Assembly (NCBI GenBank): GCA_003242525.1
Contig: QGUU01000222.1
Location: 1 to 5,153, forward strand
Length of the DNA: 5,153 nucleotides
Direction of reading: 5' to 3'
Source of the DNA: Pseudomonadota bacterium
Lineage (GTDB): Bacteria > Pseudomonadota > Alphaproteobacteria > Rhizobiales > Rhizobiaceae
The notes beneath the pieces are model-generated. The model was not told the DNA's origin and made no database searches. It saw nothing but the letters and a program-made list of their open reading frames with translations. Positions 1 through 5,153 of the stretch are shown here, one piece after another (positions within the stretch are counted from its first letter, which is position 1; each line of letters opens with the position of its first letter). The position numbers were made by a program, and so were the translations under genes.

Positions 1-1
1 G

Positions 2-409
2 CTCAAGAGCGAGGAGCCGTGGGTAAAGGCGTATTTCCGAGGAAAACGCGCCCGTCAGCTTGATCTCGCCACGCGCATAGAGACTGGAGGCGAATGGAAA
101 CCCGGGCCAACTACGTCATTGTCGGTATCTTTACGCTGGCTGCCATCATGGCCGCCTTCGCCTTCGTCTATTGGACGGCGGCAATTGGCGATCGCGGGGA
201 AACCGCGCTTCTGCGTATCCGTATTCCAGGTTCGGCCTCGGGACTGGGGCGGGGCAGCTTCGTGCTTTTCAACGGTGTCAAGGTTGGCGATGTGCGGCGG
301 GTCTATATCGACGTTCAGAATCCGAACGCTGCAATCGCCGATACGGAAGTCGACCGGCTCACGCCTATCACCAAGTCCACCCAGGCGGATATCGGGATTG
401 CGGGGCTGA
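2..409 (+). CDS. mlaF: ABC transporter ATP-binding protein, MlaF type (3' end only)
   Basis: This is the C-terminal tail of an ABC ATPase that would power the MCE lipid transporter encoded next. The frame enters from the left edge and reads LKSEEPWVKAYFRGKRARQ, which resembles the 'PWV..YF.GKRAR' end seen in alphaproteobacterial MlaF-type ATPases. None of the nucleotide-binding motifs (Walker A/B, signature) lie inside the window, so the family call rests on this tail and on the adjacent mlaD. The other two frames stop early (TAA at 24-26, TGA at 61-63), leaving this as the only open one. Oddly, the frame does not close at the mlaD start: it runs on to a TGA at 407-409. The true protein therefore either carries about 105 extra residues translated out of frame from mlaD (rich in Ser, Arg and Pro, with no recognisable domain), or has lost its stop by mutation or sequence error. 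I am fairly sure of the family and unsure of the biological end. Confidence 0.6.
   Translation, partial: LKSEEPWVKAYFRGKRARQLDLATRIETGGEWKPGPTTSLSVSLRWLPSWPPSPSSIGRRQLAIAGKPRFCVSVFQVRPRDWGGAASCFSTVSRLAMCGGSISTFRIRTLQSPIRKSTGSRLSPSPPRRISGLRG
86..90 (+). promoter_or_regulatory. ribosome-binding site of mlaD
   Basis: GGAGG lies three bases before the ATG at 94, which is short but workable spacing. It supports ATG 94 as the mlaD start, with the site lying inside the still-open upstream ATPase frame, as expected for translational coupling in an operon. Confidence 0.65.
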
Positions 410-1467
410 CGGGCCAGGCCAATGTCGAGCTCAAGGGTGCCAACCCCAACGAGCCGCTGCTGTTCGATGAGGCAGAAGAATCGGGTACGGTCGCAGAGAT
501 TGTCGCCAATCCATCGGCGGTGACGAACCTGCTCGAAACCGCGCAGGATATTTTCACGCGTGCCGACAAGGTGATTTCGCAGCTGGAGGGGTTCACCAAC
601 GACGCGCGCGGCCCGCTGACGGATACGGTGCGCAACATCCAGAAGTTTTCCGAGGCGCTGGCTGCGAACTCGGATGGCGTCGACAAGTTTCTCGCCAGCG
701 TGAGTTCGCTCTCGTCCACGCTGGAAGGGGCTTCAGGCAGGCTGGACAGCACGTTGGCCGCCATACAGGACCTGCTGGGAGCGGTCGACCGCGACCGGGT
801 GAAAGACATTGTCGCCAATGTCGAGGCCACGACGAAGAACCTGAAACAGACCAGCGATCGTTTCGATGAGGTCCTTGGCAACGTCAATACGGCCGTGGGT
901 TCCATCAACGATTTCGCACAAAAGACGCAGGGAACGCTTGCAAGGGTGGACAAGGTGCTCGACGGGATTGATCCCGACGACGTCCGCCAGGCGCTGGCAA
1001 ATATTCAGAGCGCCAGCGAAAACGCGAACAAGGCTGCGGCGGACATTGCCGAAGTCACGGACAAGTTCGCCAAACGCTCCGACGACATCGACAAGACGAT
1101 CAGCGATGCCCAACAGCTTGCCGAGCGGCTCAACAATGCTTCCACGCGGGTAGATGGCATCCTTGCAAAGGTGGATGAGCTTCTCGGCTCAGGAGAGGCG
1201 AACGGCGTGATGGCAGATGCTCGCGCAACCCTCAATTCCTTCAAGCAGGTGGCGGACACGCTAAATGCAAGGCTGGGCACCATCACTGACAATCTGGCGC
1301 GGTTCTCGGGCGAAGGGCTGCGCAACGTCAACGCCCTGGTACAGGACAGCCGTCGCTCCATCCAGCGGATCGAGGAAGCCGTCACGGATTTGCAGCGCAA
1401 TCCCCAGCGCATTCTTTCCGGGGGGGACGGCGAGGTGCGCCAGTACAACGGCAGGATGCGCCGTTGA
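94..1467 (+). CDS. mlaD: MlaD-type MCE-domain lipid transport protein with long helical tail
   Basis: Substrate-binding, inner-membrane-anchored component of an Mla-type ABC lipid transporter. MCE proteins form hexameric rings in the periplasm that carry phospholipids between membranes. Residues 1-6 (METRAN) are followed by one membrane helix at about 7-29. The MCE domain spans about 38-116, with the hallmark stretch SGLGRGSFVLFNGVKVGDV at 49-67 and the GLTGQANVELKG strand at 104-115. Residues 140-435 are predicted to be almost all helix, with heptad-like Leu/Val/Ala spacing and three related blocks (see findings). The C-terminus carries an NPQRIL motif (436-441), typical of alphaproteobacterial homologues. 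At 457 residues it is far longer than E. coli MlaD (about 183), so it belongs to the long-tailed class. ATG 94 is chosen for its GGAGG site and because the membrane helix follows directly. It overlaps the open ATPase frame and is followed 67 bases later by the lipoprotein gene, consistent with one operon. A paralogous role (PqiB-like or another lipid substrate) cannot be excluded. Confidence 0.93.
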   Translation: METRANYVIVGIFTLAAIMAAFAFVYWTAAIGDRGETALLRIRIPGSASGLGRGSFVLFNGVKVGDVRRVYIDVQNPNAAIADTEVDRLTPITKSTQADIGIAGLTGQANVELKGANPNEPLLFDEAEESGTVAEIVANPSAVTNLLETAQDIFTRADKVISQLEGFTNDARGPLTDTVRNIQKFSEALAANSDGVDKFLASVSSLSSTLEGASGRLDSTLAAIQDLLGAVDRDRVKDIVANVEATTKNLKQTSDRFDEVLGNVNTAVGSINDFAQKTQGTLARVDKVLDGIDPDDVRQALANIQSASENANKAAADIAEVTDKFAKRSDDIDKTISDAQQLAERLNNASTRVDGILAKVDELLGSGEANGVMADARATLNSFKQVADTLNARLGTITDNLARFSGEGLRNVNALVQDSRRSIQRIEEAVTDLQRNPQRILSGGDGEVRQYNGRMRR

Positions 1468-1523
1468 CAAGTGCAAGCGCGAAAGCCAAGAAAAGCATCC
1501 TGCCTTCAGATGCTCGCGACCAC

Positions 1524-1529
1524 AGGGAG
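1524..1529 (+). promoter_or_regulatory. ribosome-binding site deciding the GTG start of the lipoprotein gene
   Basis: AGGGAG sits five bases before GTG 1535. The frame upstream has no suitable ATG: the only one, at 1265, lies deep inside mlaD. This site together with the lipoprotein signal directly downstream therefore fixes the start. Confidence 0.6.
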
Positions 1530-1534
1530 AGCGC

Positions 1535-2131
1535 GTGAGGTCGAAGTTTTTCCGGTTTGCCGCTGGCGTGCTCGTTCTTTCCCTTGCGGGCTGCGCTGCC
1601 TTGCCCGGTGGAGGGCCTGCGCCTCTCGACACGTTCGACCTTTCGGCACCGTCCGTTTCCGCGCGGGGCCGCAGCAGCCGGCAGGTGCTCATCGCGCAGC
1701 CTGCCGCACTGAAAGCGCTCGATAGCCAGAACATCGTCGTCAGGACCGGGGCGCACTCCATCGAATATCTCAAGGGTGCACAATGGGCAGACCGGTTGCC
1801 GCTGATCGTGCAGGCAAGGCTGGCAGAAACGTTTCAGCGTTCGGGGAGCTTTGCAGGGGTCGGAACGCCTGGCGAGGGCCTCGCCATCGACTATCAGGTC
1901 ATAACCGAAATCAGGGCGTTCGGCGTGCGTGCCGACAAGGGCGGAGTGGCCGAAGTCGTCATCTTCGCCCGCCTTCTGAACGACCGCAATGGCGAGGTTC
2001 GCGCGGCCAGGGAGTTCTCTGCCAGCGCTCCCGTATCAGGTAGCGGCAACCAGGCTTATGTGGGTGCGCTCGACCGCGCATTCGGCAAGGTCGCCTCGGA
2101 GATTGTGAACTGGGCGGATCGAGCGATCTGA
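1535..2131 (+). CDS. ABC-type transport auxiliary lipoprotein (ABC_trans_aux / PqiC-like)
   Basis: Outer-membrane-directed lipoprotein thought to be the partner of the MCE transporter at the outer membrane, comparable to PqiC of the Pqi system. The protein has 198 residues. A basic start (MRSKFFR) and a hydrophobic stretch (8-18) lead to the lipobox LAGC, with the lipidated cysteine at residue 20. A Pro/Gly-rich linker follows, then a mixed alpha/beta domain from about 30. The segment around IEYLKGAQWADRLPLIVQAR (about residues 71-90) matches the characteristic core of the family. GTG 1535 is chosen because it gives an exact lipoprotein signal and has an AGGGAG site. The frame is open much further upstream, but that part would lie inside mlaD and would destroy the signal peptide. 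In alphaproteobacteria this family is commonly the last gene after the permease, ATPase and MCE genes, which fits the order here. The family is clear; the exact substrate and binding partner are inferred. Confidence 0.9.
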   Translation: MRSKFFRFAAGVLVLSLAGCAALPGGGPAPLDTFDLSAPSVSARGRSSRQVLIAQPAALKALDSQNIVVRTGAHSIEYLKGAQWADRLPLIVQARLAETFQRSGSFAGVGTPGEGLAIDYQVITEIRAFGVRADKGGVAEVVIFARLLNDRNGEVRAAREFSASAPVSGSGNQAYVGALDRAFGKVASEIVNWADRAI

Positions 2132-2344
2132 TGAGCCTTTGCGGGGCAGCAGCCAAGACAATCCATATTGCGGGCGGAAGCGGAGCCGCTGGCGGGGGCG
2201 CCTCCGACTGTGGCGAGCACGCAACACTCGACCCACCGTCGCTGGGGACAATGCCTTTCCAGGCTACGCCGCCCATTTCCCGCCATAAACAAACGGCACG
2301 CCGGTAGCGCCTCGGGCAAGTGTCATGAAACGGGGCTTGGGAAG

Positions 2345-2358
2345 GCCGCGCCCGCGGC
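2345..2358. repeat. GC-rich inverted repeat
   Basis: GCCGCG, two bases CC, then CGCGGC form a perfect six-base dyad (in RNA, more realistically a five-base stem with a four-base loop). There is no T-run after it, so it is at best a weak terminator or an operator half-site pair. In a sequence this GC-rich it could also be chance. Confidence 0.3.
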
Positions 2359-2405
2359 AAGGAAGAGTATGGACGCCAGGGTAGTCTCCACAATCGGGCT
2401 GCAGG

Positions 2406-2451
2406 AGTGTCGCTCACAAGGCAGTGTCGCCGTTGCCGCCTTGTTGCCGCC
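2406..2451 (+). promoter_or_regulatory. cluster of TGYCGCY direct repeats upstream of exoR
   Basis: Four copies of TGYCGCY start at 2408, 2425, 2434 and 2445. Within the cluster are two identical 8-mers AGTGTCGC (2406-2413 and 2423-2430) and two identical 9-mers GTTGCCGCC (2432-2440 and 2443-2451) exactly 11 bases apart, one helical turn. The cluster ends 43 bases before the exoR ATG. OmpR-family regulators such as ChvI bind direct repeats with about this spacing, and exoR is reported to be autoregulated through ExoS/ChvI in Sinorhizobium meliloti. The assignment as an operator is inference. Confidence 0.3.
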
Positions 2452-2494
2452 GCTTCATCCTACTTTCGGCGGAAAGTCCTGCCAGATTCGCCCT

Positions 2495-3316
2495 ATGCCC
2501 GTGGCAAGTTTCTTGCGGTCCTCACTTGTAGCAGCGCTCGTCCTCGTGGCGGGTGTGGGGTCGCCCAATCTCGCCATGGCCTTTGATGATACGGTTTTCG
2601 ACGACAAAACAGGCGTGAAGCCGCAGTCCAACCCCTGGGCCGTATTTCAGTTCGGTTTCTCGGCCTACAAGAGCGGCCACAAGGAGCAGGCAGTCGAGGC
2701 ATATAGATACGCCGCCGAGAACGGCCAGATAGGCGCCACCTGGAAGCTCGCGCGGATGTATGCCGAGGGCGACGGCGTGACCAGGGACGACTACGAGGCC
2801 TACAAGTTCTTTTCCGAAATCGTCAATCAGGACGTGGAGCCCGGTTCGCCAGAAGAAAGCTATGTGTCAGATGCGCTGGTGGCCCTTGGCAAGTATCTGA
2901 AGAGCGGAATCCCCGGTACGCCGGTTGAAGCAAATGCGGCTCTTGCGCAGGAATATTTCATGCGGGCCGCTGCCAACTACCGGAACCCCGTCGCCCAGTA
3001 TGAGATGGGCAAGATGTTTCTGACGGGCGAAGGCGGTGTAAAGAAAAGCATCAAACAGGCTGGGCGCTGGCTCCAGCTTGCCGCGGAGAAGGGCCACGCC
3101 GGCGCCCAGGCGACGCTTGGGAATCTCCTTTTCCAGAGCGGCAAGGTCGTCCGCGGCTTGACGATGATGACCGTGGCCCTGGCGCAAGCGGCGCCCAGCG
3201 ATCAGGCCTGGATCCGCGGCATGCAGGAAGAGGCCTTTGCTGTGGCCGGGGAGGCAGACCGCCGAACAGCCATTGCGCTGGCGGACGACATTCTCTCCAA
3301 GGGCGCCAGCCAATAG
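2495..3316 (+). CDS. exoR: ExoR, periplasmic Sel1-repeat inhibitor of the ExoS/ChvI two-component system
   Basis: In rhizobia and Brucella, ExoR binds the periplasmic part of the sensor kinase ExoS and keeps it off. Its proteolysis under acid or envelope stress frees ExoS/ChvI, which raises exopolysaccharide synthesis and lowers motility. The protein has 273 residues (S. meliloti ExoR about 268). A signal peptide at 1-29 ends in AMA, followed by the acidic stretch FDDTVFDD. Sel1/TPR-type helical repeats fill the rest: FGFSAYKSGHKEQAVEAYR (53-71), ATWKLARMYAEGDGV (81-95), a middle block at about 150-180, and AAEKGHAGAQATLGNLLF (196-213). The wording of FGFSAYK and AVEAYRYAAE closely recalls known ExoR proteins. 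ATG 2495 is preferred because it places the signal peptide correctly. Its ribosome-binding site is poor (GGAAAG, 18 bases away); GTG 2501 is an alternative. It is convergent with xthA. A generic Sel1-repeat protein is the only real alternative, and I think it unlikely. Confidence 0.92.
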   Translation: MPVASFLRSSLVAALVLVAGVGSPNLAMAFDDTVFDDKTGVKPQSNPWAVFQFGFSAYKSGHKEQAVEAYRYAAENGQIGATWKLARMYAEGDGVTRDDYEAYKFFSEIVNQDVEPGSPEESYVSDALVALGKYLKSGIPGTPVEANAALAQEYFMRAAANYRNPVAQYEMGKMFLTGEGGVKKSIKQAGRWLQLAAEKGHAGAQATLGNLLFQSGKVVRGLTMMTVALAQAAPSDQAWIRGMQEEAFAVAGEADRRTAIALADDILSKGASQ

Positions 3317-3359
3317 CCCGCAACGGGGTTCAACCGCGCATTCAGGCAGTTTGACGCAT

Positions 3360-3373
3360 CGACGCCAGCGTCG
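3360..3373. terminator. possible bidirectional terminator dyad between exoR and xthA
   Basis: CGACGC, two bases CA, then GCGTCG form a perfect six-base dyad in the 72-base gap between the convergent genes. A smaller CCCG-CAA-CGGG hairpin (3317-3327) directly follows the exoR stop. Neither is followed by a clear T-run on either strand, so the terminator call is tentative and rests mainly on position. Confidence 0.3.
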
Positions 3374-3388
3374 CGCAGGGGCAGGGGG

Positions 3389-4189
3389 CTATTGCCTGAT
3401 GCCCTGAAGATCGAGTTCGAGGGCGACCGGCACGTGATCGGAAGGCTTTTCCCAGGACCGGACATGCTTTTCCACAAAGGCAGATGAAAGCCGGTCCGCC
3501 GCTTCTGGTGACAGAAGCAGGTGGTCGATGCGGATACCGTTGTTCTTCTGCCAGGCGCCTCCCTGGTAATCCCAGAAGGTGTAGATGTCGGGCGCGTCCG
3601 TCACCGCGCGTATGGCTTCGGTGAAGCCAAGGTTCTTCAACCGCCGAAAAGCCTGCCGCGATTGTGGCTGAAACAGCGCGTCGTTTACCCAGTTCTCCGG
3701 GTATTTGGCGTCGATCGGTTCGGGGATTACATTGTAGTCCCCGGCGATGACCAGCGCCTCCTCAAGCAGCAGGCGCTCCGCCGCCCAGCGCTCCAGGCGG
3801 GCCATCCAGGACAACTTGTAAGGGAACTTCACCGGGTCATCGACCGGGTTGCCGTTGGGCAGGTAGATCGAGGCAACCCGCAAGGCTCCCTTTTCGGTGG
3901 AAAACACGCCTTCCATGAACCGTGCCTGTTCATCGCCATCGTCGCCGGGGAGGCCCCGGTTCACCTCGTCAAAGGGAAGCTTCGACAGGATGGCCACGCC
4001 GTTGAAGCCTTTCTGTCCATGCGTTTCGACATTGTATCCGAGCGCCTCCACCTCCGCGCGCGGGAACTGCTCGTCGACCGTCTTGATCTCCTGCAGGCAG
4101 ACGATGTCCGGCTTTGATTCATTCAGCCAATGGGTGAGATTGCCGATGCGGGCACGCACGCCGTTTATGTTCCAGGTCACGATCTTCAT
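3389..4189 (-). CDS. xthA: exodeoxyribonuclease III (AP endonuclease)
   Basis: Cytoplasmic DNA-repair enzyme that cleaves 5' to abasic sites and removes 3' blocking groups in base-excision repair, and also degrades duplex DNA 3' to 5'. The protein has 266 residues, close to E. coli ExoIII (268). It is a single exonuclease-endonuclease-phosphatase domain with all catalytic landmarks visible: N7 in TWNINGVRAR, E34 in LQEIK, Y109 in SIYLPNG, D151 and N153 in GDYNVIP, D222 in RIDHLLLSP, and D251-H252 in SDHVPV. The numbering of E34, Y109, D151 and N153 is the same as in the E. coli enzyme. The start MKIVTWNING is the canonical family N-terminus. The ribosome-binding site is weak (a GGA five bases before the ATG on the minus strand). 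It is convergent with exoR and divergent from the permease gene, so it is probably transcribed alone from 4190-4328. It is intact and not unusual. Confidence 0.97.
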   Translation of the reverse strand: MKIVTWNINGVRARIGNLTHWLNESKPDIVCLQEIKTVDEQFPRAEVEALGYNVETHGQKGFNGVAILSKLPFDEVNRGLPGDDGDEQARFMEGVFSTEKGALRVASIYLPNGNPVDDPVKFPYKLSWMARLERWAAERLLLEEALVIAGDYNVIPEPIDAKYPENWVNDALFQPQSRQAFRRLKNLGFTEAIRAVTDAPDIYTFWDYQGGAWQKNNGIRIDHLLLSPEAADRLSSAFVEKHVRSWEKPSDHVPVALELDLQGIRQ

Positions 4190-4220
4190 GAAAATCCGGC
4201 AACTATTTCAAAATGTTCTT

Positions 4221-4262
4221 GATGGTGGATGGAGTGATTGCAGACGATCCTGCACCATCCGT
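4221..4262 (+). promoter_or_regulatory. leader hairpin with two alternative pairings, possible riboswitch
   Basis: In the plus-strand leader of the permease gene, GGATGG (4227-4232) can pair with CCATCC (4255-4260). Inside this, TGCAG (4239-4243) can pair with CTGCA (4250-4254), leaving a six-base loop and a six-base one-sided bulge (AGTGAT). Alternatively GATGGTG (4221-4227) pairs perfectly with CACCATC (4253-4259), which excludes the first arrangement. Bacterial purine permease genes are often under RNA control; in proteobacteria the xanthine-sensing NMT1 class is one candidate. I could not match a consensus by eye, so the riboswitch label is only a possibility. The same dyad also lies upstream of xthA on the other strand. 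Confidence 0.3.
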
Positions 4263-4272
4263 GGGAGGAAGG

Positions 4273-4282
4273 GAACCGGTTC
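4273..4282. promoter_or_regulatory. 10-bp perfect palindrome, possible operator
   Basis: GAACCGGTTC is a perfect palindrome centred about 51 bases upstream of the permease ATG and 89 bases upstream of the xthA start. Its place in a short divergent region would suit a dimeric regulator, but no family-specific site is recognised. Confidence 0.25.
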
Positions 4283-4308
4283 TCGTCAGCATTCTTGAGA
4301 TCCGACCG

Positions 4309-4320
4309 AGGAGGAGAGGA
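4309..4320 (+). promoter_or_regulatory. strong ribosome-binding site of the permease gene
   Basis: A purine-rich run contains AGGAGG (4309-4314) and AGAGGA (4315-4320), the latter eight bases before ATG 4329. It selects ATG 4329 over the in-frame ATG at 4359. CTCG at 4282-4285 is complementary to CGAG at 4307-4310 and could partly mask it. Confidence 0.7.
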
Positions 4321-4328
4321 AAATAATC

Positions 4329-5153
4329 ATGACGTCTATCACGCATCCCGTCGACGAGATGCTGCCGGCCCCGCGTCTTTTCGCGCTTGGCCTTCAGCAT
4401 GTGCTGGTCATGTATGCAGGGGCCATCGCCGTGCCGCTCATCATCGGCCGTGCATTGAAGCTGCCGCCAGAGGATGTCGCGTTCCTGATATCGGCTGACC
4501 TGTTCGTTTGCGGCATTGTCTCGATTCTGCAGTCCTTCGGCGCCACGCAATGGTTCGGCATCAAGCTTCCCGTGATGATGGGCGTCACCTTTGCCGCTGT
4601 GGGGCCCATGGTGTCGATGGCAGTGGCCAATCCAGGGCATGAGGGCGCGCGCATGATCTTCGGCGCCATTATCGGCGCGGGCATCGTCACCATCCTGATC
4701 GCGCCCTTCGTTTCCAAGATGCTGCGGTTCTTTCCGCCGGTGGTGACGGGAACCATCATCCTTGTCATTGGCGTGTCGCTGATGAAGATCGGCATAAACT
4801 GGATATTCGGCCTGCCCGTGGGGCCGACCGCGCCCAAGCTGGTCGATCCTGCGCAGGCTGAATGGCTGAAGGCTGCAATGGACGCTGCCGGCGCCAGCGG
4901 CTCGGCGATACCTCTCGCGCCGTCCGGCGTTACGCTTGCACCGTCGGTGCCGAATCCGGCCTATGCGCCGGTGGAAAATATCGTGCTGTCGCTGGTGGTG
5001 CTCGCCATCATAGTTTGCGTGGCGCGCTTCACCAAGGGCTTCCTGTCCAACATCGCCGTGCTCATCGGTATCATTGCCGGCGGCGTCATTGCCGCGGGTC
5101 TTGGGCTGATGCATTTCGACAAGGTGGCAAGCGCTGCGTGGCTTGCGCCTATC
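4329..5153 (+). CDS. NCS2-family nucleobase:cation symporter, probably xanthine/uric acid permease (5' part)
   Basis: Inner-membrane symporter that imports purine bases with a cation. The frame runs open from ATG 4329 to the window end, giving 275 residues, about 55-60% of a typical family member. N-terminal NCS2 signatures are clear: LGLQHVLVMYAGAIAVPLIIG at about 20-40, including the conserved Gln23-His24 pair of helix 1, and FGIKLPVMMGVTFAAVGP (76-93) in helix 3. Membrane helices are seen at about 17-40, 50-70, 78-97, 108-129, 135-158, 217-233 and 240-261. A Pro/Ala-rich loop of about 55 residues (161-215) separates the fifth and sixth helices. The helix-8 to helix-10 substrate motifs lie beyond the window, so xanthine, urate or uracil cannot be separated with certainty; the helix-1 and helix-3 wording favours the purine branch. 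It is divergent from xthA, with its own leader and a strong ribosome-binding site. Confidence 0.92.
   Translation, partial: MTSITHPVDEMLPAPRLFALGLQHVLVMYAGAIAVPLIIGRALKLPPEDVAFLISADLFVCGIVSILQSFGATQWFGIKLPVMMGVTFAAVGPMVSMAVANPGHEGARMIFGAIIGAGIVTILIAPFVSKMLRFFPPVVTGTIILVIGVSLMKIGINWIFGLPVGPTAPKLVDPAQAEWLKAAMDAAGASGSAIPLAPSGVTLAPSVPNPAYAPVENIVLSLVVLAIIVCVARFTKGFLSNIAVLIGIIAGGVIAAGLGLMHFDKVASAAWLAPI

Larger units (their letters stand above)
2132..2494. other. 363-base intergenic region between the lipid-transport operon and exoR
   Basis: I see no convincing gene here. The exoR frame is open back to an ATG at 2168, but that extension (109 residues, rich in Arg, Ser and Pro) would bury the ExoR signal peptide and has no recognisable domain. 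Two tiny frames (2251-2307 and 2325-2384, 18 and 19 residues) have no supporting features. The region must hold the end of the Mla-type transcript and the exoR promoter. What can be seen is a G+C-rich dyad at 2345-2358 and a repeat cluster at 2406-2451. No T-tract terminator or clear -35/-10 pair was found. Confidence 0.6.

Noticed and set aside
315..953. 212-residue minus-strand open frame inside mlaD
   Set aside because: Serine-rich shadow of the mlaD coding frame with no recognisable motif and no ribosome-binding site.
1420..1426. Run of seven G near the end of mlaD, possible slippage site
   Set aside because: The frame after it (GGDGEVRQYNG) looks like a normal homologue C-terminus, so there is no sign of a frameshift here.
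1464..1469. TTGACA, a perfect -35 hexamer at the end of mlaD
   Set aside because: No matching -10 element lies 16-18 bases downstream, and the next gene fits the same operon.
2251..2307. 18-codon frame with GGGGA upstream, as a possible leader peptide
   Set aside because: Too short, with no regulatory residue run and no coupled attenuator structure; chance cannot be excluded.
2168..2494. N-terminal extension of ExoR from ATG 2168
   Set aside because: It would put about 109 low-complexity residues before a perfect signal peptide, so secretion would fail; the open frame reflects high GC content.
3521..4117. 198-residue plus-strand open frame opposite xthA
   Set aside because: It is the complement of a fully conserved exonuclease III gene and has no family features.
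4203..5114. 303-residue minus-strand open frame
   Set aside because: It is antisense to the NCS2 permease frame, whose membrane helices and family motifs are unmistakable. The minus-strand product is a His/Arg/Asp-rich string without any domain.

Overview
The window looks like chromosomal DNA of a GC-rich alphaproteobacterium, most likely of the order Hyphomicrobiales (Rhizobium/Brucella/Mesorhizobium relatives). This rests on a recognisable ExoR, a protein largely confined to that group, on a long-tailed MlaD-type MCE protein followed by an ABC-auxiliary lipoprotein, and on the GC-rich codon use throughout. The genus is not determined.

Layout. (1) Positions 1 to about 2131, plus strand: the end of an ABC-transporter ATPase (MlaF type), then mlaD (MCE protein, 457 residues), then a 198-residue lipoprotein of the ABC_trans_aux family. 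These are the later genes of a lipid-transport operon whose permease probably lies upstream. The ATPase frame does not stop at the mlaD start but stays open 316 bases into mlaD. (2) Positions 2132-2494: a 363-base gap with no convincing gene. It holds a small dyad and, just before exoR, a cluster of TGYCGCY repeats. (3) Positions 2495-3316, plus strand: exoR, the periplasmic Sel1-repeat inhibitor of the ExoS/ChvI two-component system. (4) Positions 3317-3388: a short convergent gap with weak terminator-like dyads. (5) Positions 3389-4189, minus strand: xthA, exodeoxyribonuclease III, with a complete catalytic set. (6) Positions 4190-4328: a divergent intergenic region with an RNA hairpin that has two alternative pairings, a 10-bp palindrome and a strong ribosome-binding site. 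(7) Positions 4329-5153, plus strand: the first 275 residues of an NCS2-family nucleobase (probably xanthine/uric acid type) permease, cut by the window end.

How the genes relate. The Mla-type operon is expected to move phospholipids between the two membranes. ExoR senses envelope state from the periplasm and controls exopolysaccharide, motility and acid-stress genes through ExoS/ChvI. The two share an envelope theme, but nothing in the sequence shows a functional link. xthA (base-excision repair) and the purine permease appear to be independent units. I see no tRNA, rRNA, CRISPR array, insertion sequence or phage gene, and no clear new multi-gene system. The points most worth a second look are the open mlaF/mlaD junction, the repeats in front of exoR and the leader of the permease gene.
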